The notes beneath the pieces are model-generated. The model was not told the DNA's origin. It searched no databases and was given only the letters and a program-made list of their open reading frames with translations. Shown here piece by piece: positions 1 through 8,419 of a DNA stretch of 64,000 nucleotides. The translations under genes were made by a program, and so were the position numbers. Position 1 is the stretch's first letter. Every line of letters begins with the position of its first letter. Where the stretch lies: NCBI GenBank assembly GCA_944385475.1, contig CALWXJ010000054.1:1-64000 (forward strand), read 5' to 3'. This DNA comes from an uncultured Oscillospiraceae bacterium (GTDB lineage: Bacteria; Bacillota; Clostridia; Oscillospirales; Oscillospiraceae).

Positions 1-85
1 AAAAAAACATTTTCATCCGGCCTCGGTTGTGATAAAATGTGCGGGAAGTGCAGAAGAAATCGCCCTTTGAAACGGAGGCGTTCCC

Positions 86-952
86 ATGGCAAAAAATATT
101 CTCCATACTATTGAGCACAATATGAACGAGTTTTCCAAGGGACAAAAGCGTATTGCCCGGTATATTTTGGAAAATTATGACAAAGCTGCTTTTATGACTG
201 CCAGTAAGTTGGGAAAAATAGCAGAAGTCAGTGAATCCACGGTGGTTCGATTTGCCTTTGAACTGGGGTATGACGGCTATCCCAGCATGCAAAAAGCCCT
301 GCAGGAGATGATCCGCAGCCGTTTGACCTCCACACAGAGGATTCAGGCGGCGGGGAATCTCTTCTCCGGGCAAGACCTTCTGGGAGCTGTTTTGCAGTCT
401 GACATGGAAAAGCTCAGGGAAGTGGTGGATAAAGCGGACCGGTCAGAATTTGAAAAAGTGGTGGATCACCTGATGAAAGCCCGCCATATCTACATCTTAG
501 GCGTTCGGTCCTCCTTTTTCGTGGCGGGATATTTAAACTTTTATCTGCATTTGCTTTTTGAAAATGTGACACTGGTACAATCCACCGCCGGAGGAGAGAT
601 TTTTGAGCAGATGCTCCATATTGGCCCCGGAGATGCCCTCATCGCCATCAGTTTTCCCCGGTATTCCCGTGTAACCATCAACACGGCAAAATTTGCCAAA
701 GACCGGGGGGCCGATATTATTGCCCTTACAGACAACGCCACATCCCCCGTATATCAGGTGGCCTCCGCCGCGCTCCTGGCTCCTTGTGAGATGATCTCCT
801 TCGTGGACTCCATGGTGGCGCCTCTCTCCCTGATCAATGCGTTGCTGGTGGCTTTGACACACCGGATGGGCGGCGATGTGTCCCGAACGTTTAATGAGCT
901 GGAGAGCATTTGGAACCAGTATGACATCTTTGGAAATACCGATGACGAATAA
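86..952 (+). CDS. MurR/RpiR family transcriptional regulator
   Basis: A 288-aa regulator of the RpiR type. Residues about 1-75 form the N-terminal helix-turn-helix (SKLGKIAEVSESTVVRFAFE), and residues about 125-250 form a SIS sugar-phosphate-binding domain (HIYILGVRSS and an AISFPRYSR segment). Family members sense phosphosugars and control sugar or amino-sugar catabolism genes. The ATG follows a GGAGGCG ribosome site. Its last 11 bases overlap the next gene, so the two are likely co-transcribed, but no sugar genes lie nearby to suggest the effector. Family is confident; ligand and targets are unknown. Confidence 0.9.
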   Translation: MAKNILHTIEHNMNEFSKGQKRIARYILENYDKAAFMTASKLGKIAEVSESTVVRFAFELGYDGYPSMQKALQEMIRSRLTSTQRIQAAGNLFSGQDLLGAVLQSDMEKLREVVDKADRSEFEKVVDHLMKARHIYILGVRSSFFVAGYLNFYLHLLFENVTLVQSTAGGEIFEQMLHIGPGDALIAISFPRYSRVTINTAKFAKDRGADIIALTDNATSPVYQVASAALLAPCEMISFVDSMVAPLSLINALLVALTHRMGGDVSRTFNELESIWNQYDIFGNTDDE

Positions 953-2198
953 ACAGGTGATCGTGGTAGGCGGCGGCGCCGCCGGGATGATGGCCGCGAT
1001 CTGCGCTGCAGAGCGGGAAGCGGACGTAACCCTTTTGGAGCCCAATGAGCGGCTGGGAAAAAAGCTGAACATCACGGGAAAAGGCCGGTGCAATCTCACG
1101 AATGATGCCGATATGGCCACCTTGATGGCTAATATCCCCCAAAATGGGAAGTTTTTGTACAGCGCCTTTTCCCATTTTGATGGTAGGGATGCCATGGTTT
1201 TTTTTGAAAAATTGGGCGTCCCTTTGAAAACGGAAAGAGGAAACCGAGTATTTCCTGTCAGCGATCGGGCATTTGATGTCAGCGCTGCTTTAGAGCGCCG
1301 CCTAAAACAGCAAAAGGTCTGCCTTCTTCGGCAGCGCTGTACAAAATTACTGGTGCATGATAGTTTAATCTGGGGCGTCAATACCCAGGAACAGTCTATT
1401 GCGGCAGATGCGGTGATTTTGGCTACCGGGGGCATCAGCTATCCCGCCACCGGTTCCACGGGAGATGGCTATCGCCTGGCACAGGATTGCGGGCATACCA
1501 TAACGCCTCTGCGGGGATCTTTAGTCCCTTTACGCGCCGCTGGATGTGAAGCGCTCCAGGGATTAAGTCTAAAAAATATACGAGTGAATGTCTTTGAAAA
1601 CGGGAAAAAGATCTACACAGACTTTGGGGAGATGCTGTTTACCCATTTCGGTGTAAGCGGACCTTTGATTCTGTCCGCCTCCGCCCATATGCGTGCTTTT
1701 GATCAAAAGTCCTATAGCTTGGAAATCGATTTGAAACCCGCTCTGGATGAGGAGAGTCTGGATAAAAGACTGCTGTCGGATTTTGAACGGTATGCCAATT
1801 ACGATTTTTCCAACGCTTTGCATGACCTCCTTCCTAAAAAATTCATTACACCCATGGTCTCTGCCTCTAAAATTGACCCCCACAAAAAGGTCCACGACAT
1901 CACCCGGGAAGAGCGCCGGCAATTGCTGCACCTTTTTAAACACTGGCCGGTAAAAATTCTCGCTCCTATGCCTGTGGAGACTGCCATTGTGACATCTGGG
2001 GGAATAAAAATCTCTGAGATCAACCCAAAAACAATGGAATCAAAAATTGTAAAGGGATTATACTTTGCGGGTGAAATGATTGATGTAGACGCATATACCG
2101 GTGGATTCAACTTACAGATCGCCTGGGCGACCGGCCGTTTGGCCGGTCAGGCGGCTGCAGAGAACAACGAAAGAAGAAAAGGAGTAGAGACGGATTGA
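942..2198 (+). CDS. BaiN/HI0933-family flavoprotein (NAD(P)/FAD-dependent oxidoreductase)
   Basis: A 418-aa flavoprotein. The N-terminus carries the dinucleotide-binding fingerprint VVGGGAAGMMAA, followed by the family signature LNITGKGRCNLTN. A second ATGGIS motif lies near residue 160, and the C-terminal FAD-contact block reads GLYFAGEMIDVDAYTGGFN. The ATG at 942 puts the Rossmann fold at the extreme N-terminus, as is usual; an upstream in-frame start at 876 would add a stretch unlike the family. It overlaps rpiR by 11 bp and cmk by 4 bp. The substrate is unknown: the BaiN name comes from bile-acid work and does not imply that activity here. Confidence 0.9.
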   Translation: MTNKQVIVVGGGAAGMMAAICAAEREADVTLLEPNERLGKKLNITGKGRCNLTNDADMATLMANIPQNGKFLYSAFSHFDGRDAMVFFEKLGVPLKTERGNRVFPVSDRAFDVSAALERRLKQQKVCLLRQRCTKLLVHDSLIWGVNTQEQSIAADAVILATGGISYPATGSTGDGYRLAQDCGHTITPLRGSLVPLRAAGCEALQGLSLKNIRVNVFENGKKIYTDFGEMLFTHFGVSGPLILSASAHMRAFDQKSYSLEIDLKPALDEESLDKRLLSDFERYANYDFSNALHDLLPKKFITPMVSASKIDPHKKVHDITREERRQLLHLFKHWPVKILAPMPVETAIVTSGGIKISEINPKTMESKIVKGLYFAGEMIDVDAYTGGFNLQIAWATGRLAGQAAAENNERRKGVETD

Positions 2199-2878
2199 GT
2201 AATACCATCAGCATTGCCATTGATGGCCCCTCCGGTGCCGGAAAGAGCACACTGGCCCGCAGCATTTCCAGGAAGTTGGGCTATCTCTATGTCGATACCG
2301 GCGCTATTTACCGCACCATTGGTTATTATGTATTTTCCAAGCACTTAGATCCCCGCGACCCAGAGGCGGTTGTGTCCGCCTTGCCGGAGATCTCTGTTTC
2401 CATGCGCTATGAGGAAGATGGTTTGCAGCACATGCTGCTCAACGGCGAAGATGTTACAGCGAAGATCCGCTTGCCGGAGATCTCCATGTATGCTTCCGCT
2501 GTTTCTGCCCATCCGGCGGTTCGGGTTCACCTTTTGGAAATGCAACGAGCCCTGGCGCGGGAACATCATGTAGTCATGGATGGCCGAGACATTGGTACGG
2601 TGGTCTTGCCAGATGCCCAGGTAAAGATTTTCCTGACTGCCACGCCGGAGGTCCGGGCCCACCGGAGGATGGTGGAGTTGGAACAGCGGGGAACTCCGGA
2701 GCCTTATGAGAAGGTCTTGGAAGATATTCGTCAACGGGACTGGAATGATACCCATCGGGCAGCTGCGCCGCTGCGTCAGGCGGAAGACGCAGTCCTTCTG
2801 GATACGACTAAGCTGGATTTTCAGCAGAGCGAGGAGGCACTGTTGTGTATCATACGCAAGAAGATCAAAGAGAGATGA
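2195..2878 (+). CDS. cmk: (d)CMP kinase
   Basis: Cytidylate kinase, 227 aa, which phosphorylates CMP and dCMP to the diphosphates in the cytosol. The P-loop GPSGAGKST is at residues 11-19, the substrate region is DTGAIYR, the DGRDIGTVV block lies near residue 130, and the lid is near RRMVELEQRG. Translation starts at a TTG inside a TTGA overlap with the preceding stop, with AAAGGAG 8-12 bases upstream. Length is normal. cmk-plsC-ispH/rpsA is a recurrent clostridial order, which supports the call. Confidence 0.97.
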   Translation: MSNTISIAIDGPSGAGKSTLARSISRKLGYLYVDTGAIYRTIGYYVFSKHLDPRDPEAVVSALPEISVSMRYEEDGLQHMLLNGEDVTAKIRLPEISMYASAVSAHPAVRVHLLEMQRALAREHHVVMDGRDIGTVVLPDAQVKIFLTATPEVRAHRRMVELEQRGTPEPYEKVLEDIRQRDWNDTHRAAAPLRQAEDAVLLDTTKLDFQQSEEALLCIIRKKIKER

Positions 2879-3516
2879 AGCCGCTGGGCCCACTGTTTGT
2901 GGCAGCCTATTACGTTGCCGGGCTGATTACCCGCATTCTCCATCCTGTTCGTGTTGAGGGAATGGAAAATTTGCCCAGAAGCCGGGTCCTTCTGTGCCCC
3001 AATCATTCCAGCAACTGGGATCCCGTAATTTTGGCGCTGATCCTTCCAGTGAATTACCGCCTTCATATCATGGCCAAGGAAGAGCTGTTCCGAAACCGGC
3101 TCTTGTCCTGGGTTTTGCCTCGCGTGGGGGCTTTTCCAGTCAGCCGCGGCAATACAGACATCCAGTCTGTAAAAACAGCCATTCAGGCGATTAAGGCAGG
3201 AGACAATCTCTTGATTTTTCCGGAGGGGACGGTTATCAGAAATGGCATCGGAAGCGTGGATGGGCTTCCCGCTCATGCAAAGGCGGGCGTTGCAATGATC
3301 GGTGTGCGCACAGGCGCACAGATGGTCCCAGTATTTATGGATGGAGAAAAACGGCCCTTTCACCGCACCCGGGTCATTTTCGGCACCCCCTATGAGCCGG
3401 TGATCACCGGACGCCATGGGACTGCGGAGGAGATGCAAAAAGCTGCGGATGAAATTTTGCGCCAGGCATATGCCCTGGGAGGGCAGCAGATAGGGGGGGC
3501 TCCTCTGTGCAAGTAA
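2845..3516 (+). CDS. plsC: 1-acyl-sn-glycerol-3-phosphate acyltransferase (PlsC family)
   Basis: A lysophosphatidate acyltransferase of phospholipid synthesis, acting at the membrane. It shows the HX4D acyltransferase motif (NHSSNWDP, about residue 52), a hydrophobic N-terminal segment, and the glycerol-phosphate-binding block FPEGTVIRNG near residue 130. Two starts are possible. A GTG at 2845 has a strong GAGGAGG 7 bases upstream. An ATG at 2875 forms an ATGA overlap with the cmk stop but has only a weak ribosome site. I use the GTG; the 10 extra residues carry no known function. The 3' end overlaps ispH-rpsA by 10 bp. Confidence 0.92.
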   Translation: MYHTQEDQREMKPLGPLFVAAYYVAGLITRILHPVRVEGMENLPRSRVLLCPNHSSNWDPVILALILPVNYRLHIMAKEELFRNRLLSWVLPRVGAFPVSRGNTDIQSVKTAIQAIKAGDNLLIFPEGTVIRNGIGSVDGLPAHAKAGVAMIGVRTGAQMVPVFMDGEKRPFHRTRVIFGTPYEPVITGRHGTAEEMQKAADEILRQAYALGGQQIGGAPLCK

Positions 3517-5474
3517 TTTTGGCCAAGAGCGCGGGGTTTTGCTACGGCGTGCGTCGGGCGGTGGAACTGGCGGAAAAGGCAGCGGCGGAAACAGGCACTT
3601 GCTATATGTTGGGGGATCTGATCCACAATAGCCATGTGGTGGAGGATCTCGCCCGCAGAGGGGTGCGGAAGGTCAGCACCCCGGAATCGCTTGGAGCGGG
3701 CGATACCGTGATCATCCGTTCCCACGGTGAAGTAAAGAGCATCCTAAACACCTTGGAAGACCGGGGAGTGACCTGTGTCAATGCCACCTGTCCCAATGTT
3801 TGCCGGATCCAAAAGATCGTGGCACAGGCGCAGGAAGAGGGGCGTCTGCCCATAATCATCGGAGAGCCGCACCATCCAGAGGTGGTGGGCGTTGCCAGCT
3901 GGGCCTCCCGGGCAGTGGTCTTGGAGGGACCGGCGGCGGTAGAGGCCTGGTACCGGGAAGATCCCTCCCGTCGGGATATCCCTGTGAGCGTCGTGGCGCA
4001 GACTACCTGCATTCGTGAACTTTTTGAAACTTCTTGCAAAATCATAAAAAAAGAGTGTACAAATGCAGAAATCTTTGATACAATATGTAATGCTACGCGT
4101 AATCGTCAGACGGAGGCGGCCGCAATCGCTGCCAAGGTAGACGTGATGGTGGTGGTTGGCGACCGAAAAAGCGCCAACACACAGCATCTGGCGGAAATTT
4201 GCCGAAAGGCCTGCTCCCGCGTCTTATGTATTGAGTTGGCGGACGAGCTTTCAGCAGAGTCTTTCCGGGGCTGTGGCGTTGCCGGTCTTACTGCCGGCGC
4301 GTCAACACCTGCGTGCATCATTAAGGAGGTATATACGACGATGAGTGAAGAAATCAAAGCGGCCGAAGGCAAAGAGGAGTCCTTCGAGGAATTACTGCCC
4401 AACTACGAGTCCAGCTTACATAACGGCGACAAAGTCAAGGGCGTCGTGACAAAGATCACTGCCACTGAGGTATTGGTCGACCTGGCCAATCCCCAGTATA
4501 ATACCTATATCAAGCTGAACGAACTCAGCGATGATCCCAACGCAAAGCCTGAAGATATTGTGAAGGTCGGCGATGAAATCGAGACCTATGTGGTTCGGGT
4601 CAATGATGTAGAGGGCTATGCGGAGCTGTCTAAAAAGCGCCTGGATGCCGGAAAGATCTGGGAAAATATTGAAAAGGCTGTTGAGGAAAAGACGGTTCTG
4701 GAGGGCATTGTCACTGAGGAAAACAAGGGCGGCATCGTCGTCTCCGTCAAGGGCGTGCGGGTGTTTGTCCCCGCTTCTCAAAGCGGTCAGCCCCGCGGCG
4801 CTGATTTGTCTGCGATGGTAAAGCAGAAGGTCCAGCTTCGGATCACAGAGGTCAATCGTGCCCGCCGTCGTGTGGTGGGCTCTATCCGCTCTGTTACTGA
4901 CGAGGCCCGCAAGGCTGCCCAGGAAGAGGTCTGGGCCAATATCGAAGTGGGCAAGCACTACACCGGCACCGTAAAGTCCATGACCAGCTATGGCGTGTTT
5001 GTGGATATTGGCGGTGTGGATGGTATGGTCCACATCTCCGAGCTGAGCTGGAGCCGCATCAAGACTCCTGCTGAGGTGTGCAAGGTGGGCGATACGCTGG
5101 ATGTGTATGTCATTTCCTTCGATCCCGAAAAGCGCAAGATCTCTCTGGGCGTTAAGGACCGCAGCATCAATCCCTGGGAAGTGTTTATGAGCAAGTATGC
5201 CGTGGGAGATGTGGCGGAGGTCCGGATCGTAAAGCTGATGGACTTCGGCGCTTTCGCTGAGGTTGTTCCCGGCGTGGATGGTCTGATTCACATCTCCCAG
5301 ATTGCGGATCATCGGGTGGAAAAGCCCGAGGATGTGCTCTCTGAGGGCCAGATGGTGAAGGTCAAGATCACAGCCATTGACGAGGAAAAGAAGAAGATCT
5401 CCTTGTCCATCCGGGCATTGCTCACCGCTCCTGCGGCGGAGGAGAGCCCTGTTGTTGACTCTGAGGAAGCATAA
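3507..5474 (+). CDS. ispH: Bifunctional HMBPP reductase / ribosomal protein S1 fusion
   Basis: A 655-aa two-part protein. Residues 1-about 275 are IspH, the last enzyme of the MEP isoprenoid pathway. The three Fe-S cysteines are at 12, 95 and 194, with the expected His/Glu residues in NSHVVE, RSHG and EPHHPE. Residues about 300-650 hold four S1 RNA-binding repeats; the third and fourth are the most canonical (YGVFVDIGGVDGMVHISEL and FGAFAEVVPGVDGLIHISQI). Fusions of this kind are known in Clostridia. Translation starts at GTG after an AGGGGGGG ribosome site. An unusually good internal ribosome site lies at the junction (see separate entry). A strong terminator follows. Confidence 0.95.
   Translation: MQVILAKSAGFCYGVRRAVELAEKAAAETGTCYMLGDLIHNSHVVEDLARRGVRKVSTPESLGAGDTVIIRSHGEVKSILNTLEDRGVTCVNATCPNVCRIQKIVAQAQEEGRLPIIIGEPHHPEVVGVASWASRAVVLEGPAAVEAWYREDPSRRDIPVSVVAQTTCIRELFETSCKIIKKECTNAEIFDTICNATRNRQTEAAAIAAKVDVMVVVGDRKSANTQHLAEICRKACSRVLCIELADELSAESFRGCGVAGLTAGASTPACIIKEVYTTMSEEIKAAEGKEESFEELLPNYESSLHNGDKVKGVVTKITATEVLVDLANPQYNTYIKLNELSDDPNAKPEDIVKVGDEIETYVVRVNDVEGYAELSKKRLDAGKIWENIEKAVEEKTVLEGIVTEENKGGIVVSVKGVRVFVPASQSGQPRGADLSAMVKQKVQLRITEVNRARRRVVGSIRSVTDEARKAAQEEVWANIEVGKHYTGTVKSMTSYGVFVDIGGVDGMVHISELSWSRIKTPAEVCKVGDTLDVYVISFDPEKRKISLGVKDRSINPWEVFMSKYAVGDVAEVRIVKLMDFGAFAEVVPGVDGLIHISQIADHRVEKPEDVLSEGQMVKVKITAIDEEKKKISLSIRALLTAPAAEESPVVDSEEA
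4323..4343 (+). promoter_or_regulatory. Internal Shine-Dalgarno plus ATG at the IspH/S1 junction
   Basis: AAGGAGG at 4323-4329 lies 11 bases before an in-frame ATG at 4341 (MSEEIKAAEGK). The ATG falls in the linker between the Fe-S domain and the first S1 repeat. Initiation here would give a free S1 protein of about 377 aa alongside the fusion. The site is plainly visible; its use is inferred. Confidence 0.55.
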
Positions 5475-5492
5475 GAAAAATTGGCTATTTTT

Positions 5493-5526
5493 AAGCGGCA
5501 GGCAATCATGCCTGCCGCTTTTTTCC
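5493..5526 (+). terminator. Rho-independent terminator after ispH-rpsA
   Basis: An 11-bp perfect stem (AAGCGGCAGGC / GCCTGCCGCTT) with a 6-base loop, followed directly by T6. It closes the rpiR-to-rpsA operon. Confidence 0.93.
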
Positions 5527-5554
5527 TCTGCGGCAGCTATCCGGCAATCTAATC

Positions 5555-5583
5555 TTGTAAAGCAGCATATTTGCCGCTATAAT
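5555..5583 (+). promoter_or_regulatory. SigA-type promoter for ispD-ispF
   Basis: TTGTAA at 5555-5560 and TATAAT at 5578-5583, separated by exactly 17 bp. It sits between the upstream terminator and the ispD start, giving a leader of about 45 nt. Confidence 0.8.
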
Positions 5584-5634
5584 AAATTAAAATTCTAAGG
5601 GACAACTTGAATTTACATGCCGGAGGGGATGGAC

Positions 5635-6366
5635 ATGTTTTCTTTTTTTAAAAAGATCCGGGAATCCAATCGCCCCCGCTGCACCGCTCTGGTGGCCGCT
5701 GCGGGAAATTCCCAGCGGATGGGGGGCGTCAATAAACTGATGGAACTTGTGGACGGTGTACCTGTGCTGGTGCGGTCTTTGACAGCACTGCAGCTTTCTC
5801 AACGGGTAGACGAGATTATTGTGGCCACGCGGGAAGAAGATATCGTGGCCGTGTCCGAACTATGCCGTACTTATGGGATCAGCAAATGCATCAAGGTCAT
5901 TCGCGGCGGAGAAAACCGGCTTCACTCTGTACTGCTTGCCGCTATGGAAGCCCCCGCTGACACAGATCTTCTGGCGGTGCAGGACGGTGCTCGCCCTTTG
6001 ACTACGCCGCAGTTGGTAGATGCAGTGGTTGCTGCGGCAGAGCAGTGCGGCGCTGCCGCCCCGGCGATTTTGATAAAGGATACCATTAAGGAAGTGGATC
6101 AGGATGGGGCAGTGATGCAGACGCTCCAGCGCAGTTGCCTGCGGGCTGTACAGACGCCCCAGGTTTTTGCCGCGGATCTTTTGAAGGCGGCGCTTCAGTC
6201 GGCGCTGGACCAGCAATTGGAGATCACAGATGACTGCAGCGCTGTGGAGCGGCTTGGAAAGACTGTTTATCTTATAGAGGGCGAAGAGACTAATTTAAAG
6301 ATCACTACGCCGGCGGACCTTGTATTGGCACAGGCACTTTTGCAGTGGCAGGAGGAGCAAGTATGA
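5635..6366 (+). CDS. ispD: 2-C-methyl-D-erythritol 4-phosphate cytidylyltransferase
   Basis: IspD, 243 aa, which makes CDP-methylerythritol in the MEP pathway. The N-terminal nucleotide-binding motif [11 protein letters not shown], the [10 protein letters not shown] block, the DGARP motif and TDDCSAVE near the C-terminus are all present. I chose the ATG at 5635 because GGAGGGG (5622-5628) is 6 bases upstream; the in-frame ATGs at 5617 and 5629 overlap that site. ispF follows with an ATGA overlap, and the IspH enzyme of the same pathway ends just upstream, so three MEP-pathway functions cluster here. Confidence 0.95.
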   Translation: MFSFFKKIRESNRPRCTALVAAAGNSQRMGGVNKLMELVDGVPVLVRSLTALQLSQRVDEIIVATREEDIVAVSELCRTYGISKCIKVIRGGENRLHSVLLAAMEAPADTDLLAVQDGARPLTTPQLVDAVVAAAEQCGAAAPAILIKDTIKEVDQDGAVMQTLQRSCLRAVQTPQVFAADLLKAALQSALDQQLEITDDCSAVERLGKTVYLIEGEETNLKITTPADLVLAQALLQWQEEQV

Positions 6367-6848
6367 CATCTTTGCGGGTTGGCCACGGATACGATGTGCA
6401 CCGTCTGTCCCCAGGCAGGAAGCTTATTTTAGGGGGTGTGGAAATTCCGTGGGAGATGGGACTTTTGGGGCACTCCGATGCGGACGTCCTGTCCCATGCG
6501 GTGATGGACGCTTTGTGCGGAGCTGCCCATCTTGGAGATATTGGCCGGCTTTTCCCGGATACAGACCCCTCTTATACCGGGGCAGACAGCATCAAACTGT
6601 TGAAGACCGTGGGTAAAATGCTCTTTCAAAAGGGGTATAAGGTGGTAAATATTGATGCTACCTTACTGGCACAGGCTCCTAAAATTGCTCCTTATCGGGA
6701 GGAGATGGAGGGGAAGATCGCACTTGCCCTGGGGATACCTGGGGAAAATGTGAATGTGAAGGCCACCACGGAGGAAGGACTGGGGTTTACAGGGGATGGG
6801 ACGGGAATGGCCGCCCATGCCGTTGCCCTGATCGAGAAATTCTCATAA
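6363..6848 (+). CDS. ispF: 2-C-methyl-D-erythritol 2,4-cyclodiphosphate synthase
   Basis: IspF, 161 aa, which cyclises CDP-methylerythritol phosphate with loss of CMP. It starts [10 protein letters not shown], holding metal ligands Asp and His, and continues with [11 protein letters not shown] and the C-terminal [11 protein letters not shown] block. The ATG at 6363 overlaps the ispD stop (ATGA) and has AGGAGGAG just upstream. Length is normal for this trimeric zinc enzyme. Confidence 0.97.
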   Translation: MTSLRVGHGYDVHRLSPGRKLILGGVEIPWEMGLLGHSDADVLSHAVMDALCGAAHLGDIGRLFPDTDPSYTGADSIKLLKTVGKMLFQKGYKVVNIDATLLAQAPKIAPYREEMEGKIALALGIPGENVNVKATTEEGLGFTGDGTGMAAHAVALIEKFS

Positions 6849-6857
6849 AGAGAAGGG

Positions 6858-6889
6858 AAAAGAGGACGTGCCGGCACGTCCTCTTTTTT
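6858..6889 (+). terminator. Rho-independent terminator after ispF
   Basis: AGAGGACGTG / CACGTCCTCT stem around a CCGG tetraloop, flanked by A-run and T6. Confidence 0.93.
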
Positions 6890-6945
6890 ATGAAAAGGCA
6901 CGTCAAAAAGATGCGGCATAGAATGGGCAGAGAGGAGGAGTGTCT

Positions 6946-7197
6946 ATGGACTACTATCTGATCCTTGCTCGGTCCGTAACTTATGCGCAGCGCACACAAC
7001 GTACGTTGAGCCGAGCTGGTATTCGCAGCCAAATTTTTCGGGCACCCCGAGATCTGACCACCATGGGGTGTGCTTATGCAATCAGAATTTCTGTATCGGA
7101 TCTTTCTGAGGCGCTGAAGGTCCTGCATCGGGCAGGGCTGGATCCTGTCCAGGTATATTTGTTTGGGAAGGGCGTCTACCAGGAGGTGAGGTTTTGA
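6946..7197 (+). CDS. DUF3343 putative Se/S-carrier-like protein
   Basis: A small 83-aa protein of the DUF3343 type, matching the described Se/S carrier-like domain: a short alpha-beta fold with one conserved cysteine in TMGCAYAI near residue 45. ATG at 6946 is chosen because AGAGGAGGAG (6931-6940) is correctly spaced for it, while the GTG at 6940 falls inside that site. It overlaps the next gene, a class V aminotransferase of the cysteine desulfurase/selenocysteine lyase type, by 4 bp. The pairing suggests it accepts sulfur or selenium from that enzyme; this role is inferred. Confidence 0.75.
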   Translation: MDYYLILARSVTYAQRTQRTLSRAGIRSQIFRAPRDLTTMGCAYAIRISVSDLSEALKVLHRAGLDPVQVYLFGKGVYQEVRF

Positions 7198-8327
7198 TCT
7201 ATTTTGACAGTGCCGCCACCACGTTCCAAAAGCCTCCTGCTGTGGCAAAGGCCATGGAAGAGGCTCTTCACACCATGAGTTCTCCTGGGCGGGGAGGGCA
7301 TCCCGCCGCCATGCGGGCGGCGGAGGCAGCACTTACTTGTCGGGAAGAGCTGGCAGAGCTTTTCCACGCGCAAAATCCAGAGCGGGTGGTTTTTACCCAC
7401 AACGCAACCCACGCCCTGAACATCGCTATCAAGACGCTGGTGGCGCCAGGGGGGCGCGTGGTGATCTCGGGATATGAGCACAATGCTGTTACGCGTCCCC
7501 TGCATGCCTTGGGGGCGGAAATCCATGTAGCTGCTGCCCCGCTTTTTTCTCCAGAGGAGGTTTTGGCATCGTACCAACGTCTGGTAGTTCCCGGGACAGC
7601 TGCCGTGATTTGCTGCCATGTGTCCAATGTATTTGGCTTTATTCAACCCATAGAGGAGATCGCAAAGCTCTGCCGGGAACGCAACGTGCCCTTTATCGTG
7701 GATGCCTCACAATCAGCGGGAATCCTACCCATTGATATGGAAGCGATGGGAGCGGCTTTTATTGCCATGCCGGGGCATAAGGGCCTCTATGGCCCCCAGG
7801 GAACGGGGGTTCTTCTCTGCGGGGATGTCCAGCCAATTCCCCTGATGCAGGGTGGCACAGGAAGTCAGTCTCTTCAGCAGGAAATGCCGGATTTTCTCCC
7901 AGACGCTCTGGAGGCTGGAACGCACAATATGCCCGGGATCTGCGGGCTGCTGGCAGGTGTTCGATTTCTCCGGAAAAAGGGGATCGAGGCAATTGACCAC
8001 CAGGAGAGGATCTTGGTGTCTCTGGCCGCCTCCGGCCTATCCGCACTGCCGGGGGTCCACGTTTTTTCTAACGGCAACAAGGGCGCACAAAGCGGAGTGC
8101 TCTCCTTCACCCAGGAAGAGTGGGACGTAGAGGAACTGGGGGAGGCGCTTGCCAGACAGGGTATTGCAGTACGAGCGGGACTTCATTGCGCGCCGCTTGC
8201 CCATCAAACGGCGGGAAGCCTTGCTACCGGGACAGTGCGGATCAGCTTTTCCGCTTTTAATACTACCCAGGAAGTTCGAAAATTCCTGCGGATCACAGAG
8301 TCGATTCTCTTGAGCAAATCTGAATAG
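7194..8327 (+). CDS. Class V aminotransferase, cysteine desulfurase / selenocysteine lyase type
   Basis: A 377-aa PLP enzyme. The N-terminus YFDSAATTFQKPP is typical of the family. The PLP-lysine motif is AMPGHKGLYGPQG near residue 200, and the C-terminal cysteine loop reads RAGLHCAPLAH, the position of the catalytic Cys in group II desulfurases. A TTG start in a TTGA overlap follows an almost perfect AGGAGGTGAG ribosome site. It is likely to mobilise S or Se from cysteine or selenocysteine and to hand it to the DUF3343 protein. No scaffold IscU/SufU is adjacent. Substrate preference cannot be read from sequence. Confidence 0.88.
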   Translation: MIYFDSAATTFQKPPAVAKAMEEALHTMSSPGRGGHPAAMRAAEAALTCREELAELFHAQNPERVVFTHNATHALNIAIKTLVAPGGRVVISGYEHNAVTRPLHALGAEIHVAAAPLFSPEEVLASYQRLVVPGTAAVICCHVSNVFGFIQPIEEIAKLCRERNVPFIVDASQSAGILPIDMEAMGAAFIAMPGHKGLYGPQGTGVLLCGDVQPIPLMQGGTGSQSLQQEMPDFLPDALEAGTHNMPGICGLLAGVRFLRKKGIEAIDHQERILVSLAASGLSALPGVHVFSNGNKGAQSGVLSFTQEEWDVEELGEALARQGIAVRAGLHCAPLAHQTAGSLATGTVRISFSAFNTTQEVRKFLRITESILLSKSE

Positions 8328-8352
8328 TCCGTGAATTTTTCCTTGGTTTACC

Positions 8353-8381
8353 TTGAATTTTCCACTGATTTTTTATATAAT
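8353..8381 (+). promoter_or_regulatory. SigA-type promoter for cdaA
   Basis: TTGAAT at 8353-8358, 17 bp, TATAAT at 8376-8381, about 38 bases before the cdaA start. No terminator is visible after the preceding aminotransferase, so some read-through is possible. Confidence 0.85.
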
Positions 8382-8419
8382 GCAAAGTACGAATGCCTGA
8401 AAGGGATGATGACGTCTAA

